A stretch of 64,000 bases of DNA from Cenococcum geophilum 1.58 (lineage: Eukaryota > Ascomycota > Dothideomycetes > Gloniales > Gloniaceae). How positions within the stretch are numbered: position 1 is the first letter of the stretch; every line of letters starts with the position of its first letter. Positions 43,683-55,200 of the stretch are shown one piece after another. The notes beneath the pieces are model-generated. The model worked only from the letters and a program-made list of their open reading frames with translations. It was not told where the DNA came from and ran no database searches. Both the position numbers and the translations under genes were made by a program. The stretch spans positions 2,856,341 to 2,920,340 of the forward strand of contig KV748182.1 in the NCBI GenBank assembly GCA_001692895.1, given 5' to 3'.

Positions 43683-44613
43683 TTTTTTATATTTTTTTTA
43701 TATTTTTTATATCCGTTGTATTATACTACGTACAATACTACGCATGCAGTCTCTAGGCTATGGCGCCATAGTTCTATATACATGAATCCTTTCTAGGCAG
43801 CTTAATATATACTAGTAGCTATGTCCTAGTAGTTTATAAATCCCTAAACTAGGGATTTACAGCTTCCTAGTAAAATACTAGGTTGCTAATATCTATTAGG
43901 TAATAAGGAAACGATAGGAAAATAGTAGAGAAAATTGGAATAAAATTATAAATAATCCTAACGCCTGTCCCTGTCCTTTTTATAGTTTATTTCTGTCCTT
44001 TTACTTTCTATAGTCTATCTACTAGGACTTTAGTAGGAGTTGCCTCCTTCTAGAGATCTTTCTGCTCTTAGCCACTTCCTAGTAGCTATTTTTGTCCTAC
44101 TTAAGAATAGAAAAAGCGCCCTTCTTCCTTTCTTTGTACAAAAAAGCTTCTCTAAGAAGAGAGAAGAGCCTATTTGTCTTTGTATTTCCTTTCTATCTTC
44201 CCAATGTAGTCTGCATTCTAGTAAGAGGTGCGTAGGGGTTTGTACCGCGGTANAGTCCTTAAAGNATCTACCTTCTTTATCCTTCCCTATTGTTTTAGAG
44301 AAGGATTTAAAGAAGCCTTTTCCTAGTTTTAGTTGAAAGAAAGCTGATTATAGCTTTTTAGGATATTTATCCTTAGTGGCTTTAAAAGAAAAAGGGTAGT
44401 TTTCTTTATAGATTCTAGTATAGTGTTTTCCTTTGCTTTTATTCTGTTGCTAATTGTTTTTCTACTATTCTAGTATCTTTTCTCTTGCTCATTTCCCTAG
44501 GTAGGCTAGAGAAGAATAAGAAGATTATATTTTTCTTCTAGAGAGGCCCTTTTTAGCTAGTTTATCTGCTATTTTATTTCCGTAGATTTTTAGGTGGCTA
44601 GGGACCCAATAGA
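43683..44613 (-). mobile_element. LINE-3: 5'-truncated Tad-like LINE, 931 bp
   Basis: Flanked by a perfect 14-bp duplication acttaggtaggtta (43669-43682 and 44614-44627). On the minus strand it keeps the end of ORF2: RNase H with WVPSHLKIYGNKIADKLAKK near 44535-44600, then THLLLECRLHWEDRKEIQ near 44180-44235, the C-terminal zinc-binding region of Tad-clade ORF2. It ends in an A-rich tail of tataaaaaa units (plus strand 43683-43715). Fewer stops than its host Gypsy-D and normal CA/TG mark it as younger. Ambiguous bases lie at 44253 and 44265. Confidence 0.88.
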
Positions 44614-46351
44614 ACTTAGGTAGGTTAATAATATAATTAATAGAGATATTAGTTTGTGGGCGGACTAGTAGTTCTAGTAGTTTTAGGAAACTAGGCGGTA
44701 CTAAATATAGGGTCTTTATATAGAAGTAGAGAGCGCAGTCTCTTATAAAGGTAGCCGTAAACTATAAAATACCTAGCTACTAATATATTTAATTAAGGAG
44801 GTTTAGTGTCTTAATGCGGCCTAGGTGACCTATAGGGCCTAAACTATATATACGGTATATAACTTCTAGTTAGAGTTTAAGTAAATTAGGGATAAATACT
44901 TAATTCTTATACTAGATTAGGCCGTCAATAATTAAATATTTAGATTTGTTATAGCGGAGTAGCTTCCTAATCTGCTTAGGCTAACGGCATACTTTATAGT
45001 CTTTCTATTTATATAGCGCAGCTAATATATTCCTAGCGAGTTTATTTTTTATATAGGCATTCTTAATAAGCTCCTTAAGGGTTTTTTTCTTAGGCTTTAG
45101 GTCTATTACTGCGATAAAGTCTTTAATGCTCTAGTTTTGGGATTTGCTTAGTAGCTCTTTTAAGATAGTAGGGTTAACTTTCTTTAGTGGTAAGATAACG
45201 CGGTCTTGGTGTTATAGACATTTATTATTAGTATTAGTAGGTATAATGCCTAGGAGGCGGCTAAGAGCGTTTAGGATTATAGCTTTAGTGCTAGCCTATA
45301 GGTAATAATAAAGTTAAATTGGGAAAGGAACTTAGCCTAGCGGACTTAGCCTAGCGGACTTAGCGCTGGTTTAATTGTTTTATTATTATAAAGGTCTAGA
45401 GGTTTTTATAGTCCGTAATAATTTTAAATAGCTGCTTAGTTCCTTACAGTTTAGGGCGCTATTTTTTTAGTGCCTTAATAATTGCTAGGAGCTCCTTATT
45501 GTATATTTTATAGTTATATTTAAAGGCTAAGTGCTTAGTAGAGAATAATGTAACTAGCTTAAGCTTATTACTTTTATTAGCTTAATAGAGCACTCTATCT
45601 AAAGCCTAGTTTTAGGCGTCTGTCTCTACTATAGTCTTCTTTATATAGTTATAATATACTAGGACCAGTGCTATAGTAAACGCTATTTTTATGGTCTGAA
45701 ACGCCTATATTTAGTTAAGGCCCTATAACTAGCTAATGCTCTTCTTTAGTAGCCTAGTTATAGGCTTAACTACCTTAGAGTAGCCTTAGATAAATTATTA
45801 GTAGAAGTTTATAAAGCTAAGAAATTGCTATAGTTTCTTAACTAACGTTGGGTCCTTCTATTCCTGTAAGGCCTGCACCTTCTTAGGGTTTATAGTTATG
45901 CCGTTAGTTAAGATAATTAAGCTAAGGTATTTTATTTTAGTAGCATAAAACTTAAACTTATTAATATTAATTTAGAGTCCAGTATTACCAAGTCTCTGGA
46001 TAATTTTATTTATATATTTTATATGCTTAGCGCGTATTTTTAAGAAGATAAGGATATTATTAAGATACGTAGTGCAGTAGTTATTAAGGGTGTTATGTAG
46101 AATATAGTTAATATAGTTTTAAAATATAGCAGGTGCGTTATAGAGACTAAATAGTGTAACTAATATTTTATAGAGCCTAAACTGAGTAATAAATGCTATA
46201 AGCTATTTATAGCCTTCTGTAATCCGGATTTAATTAAATATAGTAATTATATTAAGCTTAGTAAAGTACTTAGTACTATAGAGTGCGTTAAGTATCTTGT
46301 AAACTAGTAGCAACAGATACTAATTTTTAATAGTAACTATATTTAGACCTT

Positions 46352-47280
46352 GGGCTCGATAAAATCGGCCTTTATACCTCCACGCGGTAAAGCCCAGGAA
46401 CCTAGCAGCTACTATTAATGTTCTATTTAGATCGTGTTAATAGACTACTAAAGTAAACGCAAAGACGTATATACGGCTACGCAGCGCCTACGCAGCGACG
46501 TGGTGGTAGTGGTGTGAAATTTTTTCACTAGGGGGTAAGCCCTAGCAAAAAGTTTAAACACAGCTACCACGTCTATCGTACGCATTTGGTCATTCGAATT
46601 GACAAGCAATTATCCCTCTAGCGTACCCCCTCCCTCCTATAAATACTATATATACCGTATAGCAACTATACACATACGTAAACAATCCGCGCCCTAAGTG
46701 TAGCAGAGGCCCCCTATTTTAACATTACCTAGTAACCTAGGTATCTAGTTATAGGGACTGGTCCCCCCTATTTAGAGCGTCCTTCTATACCTTATAAATA
46801 GGTATAAGGGCCTAGGTTTAGGCCCTAGGGCAAAAGCAATACTAAGTTATATACACCCTATTATAGAAACCTTTTAATAAAGGAATAGATAAGAGACCTT
46901 AGCATATAGGCCCAGGCGGAGCGTAAGCGTTATTATTAGGAGATATTTATAGGAGACTTGGAAAAGGAGCTAGGGATAGGTACACGACTTTATATAGGCA
47001 ATATATAGATATAGTAAAAATGGTTTAAGTGGCAGACGGGGCAAGATAGGCATTTTGGACACTTTTATAGAGTCTCAGAGCAGTAACCTAACGGTGTTTT
47101 TTCTCTCGTTAATGTAGTACGGATGCTATCTGGAAGTATTACCTCTTACGTTTCCCCTAGAGGTTTTTTATACACCTAAAAAAAAAAGGGGTTTTTCTTA
47201 GATAAGGAGGTTTTTTCCCATAGGAATTAGTCTGTGTGGACCCATTAGGGGGACTAGGTCGGACGGTAAATTAAATCTAT
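46352..47280 (+). mobile_element. SR-2: second copy of the 930-940 bp retroposon
   Basis: Flanked by an 11-12 bp duplication tatttagacct(t) at 46340-46351 and 47281-47292. It matches SR-1 end to end with mostly RIP-type changes and one short deletion. At the 5' end P3 and its loop are kept and P1 is weakened. In P2 the pair C-G of SR-1 is T-A here, since both strands changed. It lies in the reverse transcriptase of Gypsy-D, antisense to it. Confidence 0.88.
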
Positions 47281-50200
47281 TATTTAGACCTTAGTAGTTA
47301 TAGTAGATTTATATACCGCCGCTAGGTTTTATAGTAAGAAGGAGTAATACGGCGGTTAGTAAGGTTAATTTGCGGATAAAACCCTTACCTAGTATCTTAT
47401 TAATCCACTTCTTTATATAACTAAGTTTAGTGGGTAAAAGTAGTCTATTTTTATAATATAGGGCCTACTTTCTGGGTATAATCTTAACTTTATAGTTCTA
47501 TAGTTGGTAGGGGGGTAGCTTATCTATATTTTTAAGGAGGAAGTATTTAATATATTCGCGAAACTCTTTTAGTAAGCGTTATAAAATATCTTCGCAGGTT
47601 AATTCTAGTTTACCTTTTAAAAATTTCTTAATATTAGTATTGACTATCTTTTGGCGTAGAAACTTAGACTTTATTTTTAGGTTTGTTTTAAGAAAGTTAT
47701 AAAAATAAGGGGGTAGCGCTTTACAGGCTTTATTTATTATATAGTTGCCTTTTACTAGCTAGTAGAAAGACCTTTTTAATAGGTTTAGTACTTCTATTAG
47801 GTCTATAGGCAGCTCTTTAAGCAGCTATTAATGCTCTTTTTACTTAACTAGTTTTACTAGCTCCGCTATATATAAATCCTTATTACCTTTATATCTTTTT
47901 GTTTATAGAACTAGGTAAAATTTACGGCATAAGTATATCTAATATTGTCTAGGTTAGGGCGTATTTGGTTCTCTAGTGTTATAGCTAGGCTAGTATAGCT
48001 TAGTCGGCCTAGGGGGGCGGAAATAAGGCGGCGGCCCTATATAGTACGCGCGGGGGACAGGTATAAGGTTGGGCGTTATAGGGGGGAGGTCTTAATTATT
48101 CTAGTTTTAGTCTTAGCTATAACGCCCTTAGTTATTATACGTGCAGTTGTATATGTGTATAGTAAATAACTTAAAGTTAGGTATCTTATTAGCTAACTTA
48201 GGTTAAGCGGGTATATATAGGGGACTTATAGTTCTAGTAGTGTTTATTTTTTAGGGGATAAAGCAGTAATCTAGTCTTCTAAAATGTTTGCTTGGTTTAC
48301 TACGTATATTAGCTTACTAGTATTAGGCACCTCTTCTACTATTAGCTGACGGTATTTAAGCGTTGGCCGTGTAATGCGTCTGCGTAGTGCTACTCGGTTA
48401 TAGTTAGGAATATGCTATAGAAGATAGTTATAGGCATAGTAATTAGAGTTAAACTTAAGCTCTAGGGCGGGAAAGTCTATCCTTAGGTTATACTTTTTAA
48501 GCTAGGGTATTCTAAGAATTACTAGTATAGAGGGTAATAACTTTATAACGTAGAAGAGCATAGATTCTATATAGTGGCTAATTATTATTATTACTATAAA
48601 GTAGTGGGTAATAAACCTGGATGGGAGTCTATTAGTAAGGCGGAGTAGTTTTAGGACTAGGAGTCTTTTTATTATAATATTATGCTTTTTTATAAGCTAG
48701 TCTTTATCTATAAATGCTAGTGCTATATTACTAGTGTTAATAAGGCTTCCTGTTTTAATAAGACCTTATAGGAGTAGGTTCTATAGTAAGGAGAGGTAGG
48801 TCTAAATAAGGATGGTATTCCTATTGCTATTTACTATTCTAAGATTAAGTAATAGCTAGCTTAAAATAAGGTTTAACTAATCTAGTAGTATAAATCTAAT
48901 CCTTTTATCCTTCTCCCCGTATAGTTTTAACCCTTAAAGGCGACTTAGTCTAAGGGTTAGCCTTTTAATAACTAAATTATAGGGCTTGGATAGTGGCTGT
49001 GGTCTTAGCTGGTATATCCTAATATATTAGTCTTTAACGGTGTATATATGCTAGAGGGTACTTTATTAATAATATAGCTGGTCTTATAATTAGTAGTAGT
49101 ATAGAGTATTTATCTATAGTTTATATACGGGACTATTAGCTAAGACTGTATTAGGGAAAGAAATTATAGGGGTGGGTTTTTATATCCAAATCTATATCCT
49201 TATCTATAGTTACTACCTTAATTACTATCCCCTTCATTAAAAAATCTGCCGTGGCCAGAAGGGGGTTAGCATGGTAGTATTAGAAGGGGATTTAGGTTTT
49301 TTTAGGGGTTATAAGTATCTTTCTAGTAGCTAGGTTAACTACACGCTATATAGAGTTTATTATCTACATAATATCTTTAAATATTATTAGGGAGACTATT
49401 ACTACCACTGCCGAACTTAACGGCGTTAAGGTTTGTTAGGTTATTCTACTATAATATAGGTTAATAGCTGCTAGCGGTACTTAGCTTAGCGGTATTTAGC
49501 TTAGTATAGTGGGTATAGTTCTATAAGTTATAAGCGAATATATTTATCTACTCACTCTAGCCTTTATAGTTAGTATTACCGATCTTGCAGCTAAGGGTAA
49601 AGGCTAAGTCCTTTATCTTAGAGGAAATATTCTTCTTAAGTAGATCCACTTTTTGTTCCTTAGTCTTATTTGTTTTAATTATTAACTTATTAAGCTCTGC
49701 TTTTTAGGACTAGTAGTTATACTTACCTTAGCTTAAGGTATTTAGCTTATTTTTAGCTACTTAGGTTATATCTATAGTCTTATAGTGCTTCCTTATATAT
49801 ATAAATATAGACTCTTAGTTAGAGAAGGTCTATTTACTTAAGTTATTTAGGTGTATGCGTAGCATATTAAGGCTATACTTAACATAGTTATAAGCCTTAT
49901 CTATTAGTATGTCTAATATATAGAGGACTTTGTCTATTAGGGTCTTAAAGCACTTTATATCCCTTTAAAAAGCGCCTTAGATCTTTATTTCCCATATTTT
50001 AAAGTTTTCTTACTTTTTAGTTAGTAATCCCTTGCTATTAAATGGGGTTAAATCTTTTACTTTAGCTTTTTTTTATAGGGCTTAGTTAGAAAAGGAGAGC
50101 TAATAGCGGTATTCTTGTCGGTAATAGTCTGGGTAAGTATAGTAATCTAAAGGCTTAGACTTTATATAGTCTGAGTGTTTATAAAGGCTTATTGTTTATA

Positions 50201-50698
50201 TTATTATATATATAGTTTAAGTGTCTTAAGGGAGTTAATTCTATGCTAGGCTTCTTTAAGTTAGGACTTTATAGTTTAGCCTTTATTATAAACGGCTTAG
50301 AGACCGCTCTTAACGCTAGTTAGGAAAGTTATATATATAAAGAAGTGCTAGAAGGTTCCTACTATATTAAGGTTTTTAGGGTACTCTAGGCTACTCCTAA
50401 TTGCCCAGGCAATATAGGTATAGAAGGTATTAAAAAGGTAGGCGAGTACTTTACGTGTATTTGTTAACGGGGTATTATCTATATTATAGTCGCCTATTTT
50501 AAGGGATCTATATAAGGCAATTAAAGTCTATAGGGCTAGCTATAGTACTAAGATTATTTATAACTGTGTTAGGGTTGTTTAGGACTTATAGTATGGTGTT
50601 ATTAGTTGCGCCAGGTTGTAATTATACTAGGAAAATAAAAATAATAGACTATGAAAAAACAAAGGTTATAATGAGGCGCAATTAGGGATACTATAAAG

Positions 50699-50894
50699 TG
50701 TTATAGTGCTGTAATAAAGTAGACTAAATAACTACGTTATGGTATAAAGAGGAGAAGAAGGTAAAAGGGGGTATTATATATAAATAGTAGGGCCAGCCGC
50801 CAAGGCGCTAGTGGTGGGCTAGCTAATAGTAGGAAATAGTATAAGATAGTACGAGACAGTATAAAACAGTACGCGTTAGGTTAGTGCTGTAATA
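50699..50894 (-). repeat. LTR of Gypsy-D (right)
   Basis: 196 bp, same length as its partner. Confidence 0.9.
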
Positions 50895-51731
50895 TTTTCT
50901 CTAGAACAACATCTAAGCTTCGCTTTAGAAGGCCTAACCTAGGCCTATAAAGGGTTAGAAAAAGAAGAAAAAGAAAGAGAAGAAATAAAAGAATAAGTTA
51001 AATAGCTAGTATACTATACACAAAGTATCCTATTAGGAGAAAATCCCTTTATATAAGAAGAAGAAGAAGAAGAAAAAGAAAAAGAAAAAGAGAAGACAAA
51101 CGATGTCCTAAAAGGACTAGTAGAAGAAGTAAGAGCTCTCTATAAGGAGGTAGCTCCTATTAAAGAAACTTACGCAAAGAGGCTAAAGAAGGACCTCCCT
51201 TCTTTATCCTCCCTATCTTCCTTATTATTGTCTACCCCTCCTTCTTCTAGTAGGGTAACTAGTAGTACGCCTAGCTCTAGCTCTAGCTCTACTAAAAGTA
51301 AGAAAAAGCAGCTATAGGAAAGGAAGCTAGTCTTAATTATAGATAAAAAGGACTAATTCCTAGATATATTCTCTATATAAAATAAAGTCAATTAACTATT
51401 TATATTAAAACTATAAGTAAAAAAGCTAATACTAGCGTCTATAGCTAAAACTAAAGGAAAATGAAATATTCTTTATATAACTATAGAAGAGTATAATGTA
51501 GATTTCCTAGTTAAATATAAGGAGATCTAGTATAACTGCTTTACCTTTTAAAGAGAACAAAAATTAGAACTATAGGTTTAAATTATAGCCTATAAGGTTC
51601 CTACCCTACCTTTTTTTAGGAAAAGAAGGCTCTGGGCTTCTAAAAGAAAAAATTAAGACCTTTAATCCTATAAGGATATAAGAACTACCTAGATAGATCT
51701 TATCTAGCGAAAAAAGATATAATCTATAGAC
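50895..51731 (+). pseudogene. LINE-2 ORF1, second part
   Basis: Continuation of the LINE-2 ORF1 after Gypsy-D. It starts FSLEQHLSFALEGL, then a long E/K-rich coiled coil (about 50960-51180, including EEEEEEKEKEKEK). A Ser/Pro low-complexity linker follows (about 51190-51300). A C-terminal region (about 51330-51725, DKKD.FLDIFSI.NKVN.LFILKL and ITIEEYNVDFLVKYKEI) has the look of the RNA-binding domain of Tad-type ORF1 proteins. Several TAA/TAG codons interrupt it in the RIP manner. It is cut at 51731 by the Gypsy-B2 LTR; the zinc knuckles and ORF2 are not in the window. Confidence 0.65.
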
Positions 51732-51812
51732 TGTTACGGGACATCCCTATAACACCTTATACACGTCTACCTATTTCTACTAACTTAGCAATTAAAGACT
51801 AACTGTGAAATA
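51732..51812 (+). repeat. Gypsy-B2 5' LTR, first part
   Basis: First 81 bases of an LTR-B (TGTTACGGGACATCC...), cut by Gypsy-A2. The rest is at 59762-60056; 81 + 295 minus the 5-bp duplication gives 371, exactly the length of the Gypsy-B1 LTRs. Confidence 0.92.
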
Positions 51813-52236
51813 TATAACGGAACCTTGTAGCAAGAACTACGATGGGCTCGTTATTAGGCTAGGTGTGTAGGAATACAAGTACAAGGTTAACAACGTAATA
51901 ATAACTGGTAGAGTGGTTGCCTAACAGATTAACTCTAATTGTATTCTGAGAATTACTATAAAGAAGGAACTATCTAGGTAGGGACTAAGGGTCCTTAAAT
52001 ATATAACCGTACTCCTATAAAATCCCTTTTTGTATATAATATATGTCTTATATATAAGGTATATAAGTTCCTTTTATTCCTCTTATTTAATACGTAGCGT
52101 ATTATATAACCTTAGTTACCATTCCTTGTTATATAGTTCTATCGGCTCTATCCTAAACCATACTTAAATTAACTAACTAGCTTCTTTCATCTCTTCTCTA
52201 AGTAGTTATAATATTATACTTAAAGCGTCTATAACA
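51813..52236 (-). repeat. LTR of Gypsy-A2 (left; 3')
   Basis: 424 bp. It is followed by ctccctcctttttatc, the polypurine tract in reverse. Confidence 0.9.
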
Positions 52237-55200
52237 CTATCTCCCTCCTTTTTATCTTTATCCTTAAAGATTTAAAATATCTCTAAGTCATTTACTAGAG
52301 GTATAATATCCGTCTAATTAATTTAGTTGCTATTATTATTTATTATACCTAAAGCAATTTCTTCTTTATACGCCCAATGTTGTGCCCGCACTATTGCTGT
52401 AATATTGTCTTTTAGTGAGATTATACTATCTCTGTGTTCTTATTATTTAAAAGAGGGGTTAGTTTACGTTGCGTTGGCAAACCTATTTTTATAACAACCG
52501 TCCTCTTACTTAGAGTGTACTAAAGCGAATATTCGCTTATCCTATAACGTTTGCTCTACTTCTAATGCTAAATATACGCAACCTATTACTCTTAATAGTC
52601 GTCTAGTTCCCTAATTAATTTGTCTTAGGGTTTTATATTTAATCTACTGCTATATAGCTAGATAGTAAACTATTATAAACCCTTGCTAAGTTAGAATATT
52701 TTTATAACGCGGAATAGAAGGCCCTAGATGCTCGAATTATAGCGTTTGCTTATTTACTTCGTCTTAAGAAGGTTTATAAGAAGGTTTGTTCTAAGGAGTA
52801 GAAACTTATAAAATAAGGTTTATAAAAACTAGGTAATAAAAGAATAAATTCTCTTCTAATAGAGAAGGAAATAGATTTAAGTAGTTCGGTAACTGCTCTT
52901 CTTAGGTCCCCCTTAGGTGACTTATTCTTTAACAATCCTTCTTTATTAATGCTGCCTAACCTAATTTCTTCTGATACTCCTGTACCTTTCCTATAGCGTT
53001 TTTTAAATTCTTTAGTAGTTTCTAGGTAGTCTTAGTATAGCCTATCCACTTAACCTTATACTATGTTTTGTCGTTAATATCCTTATAATTAACAATCTTT
53101 AAAACTTACTATTTGTCTTCTTTTTATCCTCTATATATGTCTACTTTATAAACCGGTGGCTTAATATTCCTATATGCTGGCTCTAGTATTACGATGTACT
53201 ATATAGGGTAGATCTTTATTTTAGCTAGTAGGTTTAACTTAAACGTAACCGGTGAAATCCTTTATATAATTTTAAAAGGTCCTAGTCTAATATAGTTTAA
53301 TTTCTTACTTAGTCATTAACTCTTAAAATTTTTGTATAGTAGCTATACTTTATCTCCCTCCTTAAGATCTAGTCCCTTAGATCTCTTAGCATTATAGTAC
53401 TTTTTTATTCTCTGCTGTACTACCTTAGCTATCTCTATAAGGTTTGCATAAAGATTTATTAAATCCTTTATCCTTTCTTTGGCTATACTACTCGTTTTCT
53501 TTACTTACTATAGTAATAATAATATTCTTGTCTTATATCTATAATTTGCCTTAAATAGTAATATGCCTATTCCTTCTTAAGGTGTTGTATTATATATAAA
53601 TTATATAACTAGTAATAGCGATACCTAATTATTCTATACATAATTAATATAATGCCTTAGATATTATTTTAGTATCTAGTTTAATCTTTCCGTTTAACCG
53701 TCTGTTTATAGATAATATACGGTAGAAGTTACTGCTTAAACTTCTTGCTCCGCTAAAAACACTTCCTAGAATACTATTACGAATCTTAGATCTCTATCCA
53801 ATATAATTTTGCTTAGTGCTCTATATCTTATAAACACTTCTTTAATATAGATTCTAGCAATATCTTCCGCTAAGATTTCTTCTGTGTATGCTATAAAGTA
53901 TCCCTACTTCATAAGCTTATTCACTATTACTAAGATTACGTTATAATCTTATCTAGTAATTAGGTCCTTTAATTTTAGTAACTTAATAATAAAGTCCTAT
54001 AATATAACCTCCTATGGTCTCTTTAGTATTTTAATAGGTTATAGCCCTCTATATGGCTTATACCTCGTTAGTTTATTTCTTTAGTAATCTAGATATTCCT
54101 TTATAACTTTTCTAGCTATCCTCTAGATTCCATTAATAATATATTCCTCCTAGAGTCTTAATACTAAGCCTATAGCCCTATTATGTCCTTAAGTTAGTCC
54201 CTTATAGAAGTCTTTTATAAACTACTCTGCTATACTTCTTAGGATATATTTTGCTTCTTAATTTTTATATATATCTGTCTATAGATCTTCTAGCTATGCT
54301 TTTAGAATTCTTTATACCCAAAAGCTTTCCGGTATTTTGTAGACTTTCTCTAGTTTATTATTTTCTTAAGTTGCTGCAATTTCCGGATAATTATACCTAA
54401 TTAATCCGTCTATATCCTTTTGTAATAAAGCCCCTAATAGCTTTTCCTTATTTTATAGTTTAGCTTTACAGCTTAGAGCATCTACCCGCGTATTGTCTGT
54501 TCCTTTAGTATACTAAATTTTAAAATAGTATTCCGTAAGCATCTCTGCCTATCTAACCTGTCTTTAGTTAAGTTCCTTTATTATTAGGAATCCTATTAGG
54601 TTTTTATAATCCGTCTTAACTATAAATAGTTTCTCTGTACCTTATAAGAATGCCCTTTATTCTTTTAATACTGTAACTATACCTAATAACTCCTTATTGT
54701 AGATATCATAGTTTAACTCTAGTAGTATTATCTTCTAACTATAGTATGCTACTAGGTGCCATCTATCTTAATGCCTTTATATAAAGTACGCCCCTAGTAT
54801 ATAGTCTAATATATCTATCTTTATAACCGTCTCTAGTCCTAGTTAATAAATTTTAAGAACTAGCTCCTAGGTAAACAACTCTTTAACTTTTTTAAAGAGT
54901 TTTCTTTACTCCTCTCCCTATGCCTATAGTTCTTCTTTCTTTATTAACCGTATAAATGGCTTAATGTCCTTTAACTACTGCGCTATAAACCTTCTACAGT
55001 AATTATAAAACCCTAGGAACGATCTTAACTATATAATATTCTTTGGTTTCTACCAATTTACTATAGCCTTAATCTTCTTTGGATCTATACTAAGTTGGCC
55101 TAGTTTGATAATAAATCTAATAAAATTGGTCTTCCTAATAAAGAACTCGTATTTCTTAATTACTACTAGCATCTATTCTTCTTATAGTCTCTTTAAGACC

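Larger units (their letters stand above)
42057..50894 (-). mobile_element. Gypsy-D: whole chromovirus with nested LINE-3 and SR-2
   Basis: LTRs of exactly 196 bp (42057-42252 and 50699-50894), starting TGTTATAGTGCT and ending GTAA(C/T)A. The 5-bp duplication is ttttt/ttttc. On the minus strand: gag (about 48800-50600), protease (about 48440-48790), reverse transcriptase (47281-47520 and 45790-46351, with NNILIF near 46025-46060), RNase H (about 45400-45650), integrase (44628-45130 and 42880-43668) and chromodomain (about 42590-42740). A gggagtac polypurine-type tract adjoins the left LTR. SR-2 sits in the reverse transcriptase and LINE-3 in the integrase. The element itself inserted into LINE-2 ORF1. 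Coding parts are broken in dozens of places. Confidence 0.88.

Noticed and set aside
44040-44336. Open frame on the plus strand in LINE-3
   Set aside because: It is the reverse of the ORF2 C-terminal coding sequence, which reads on the minus strand.
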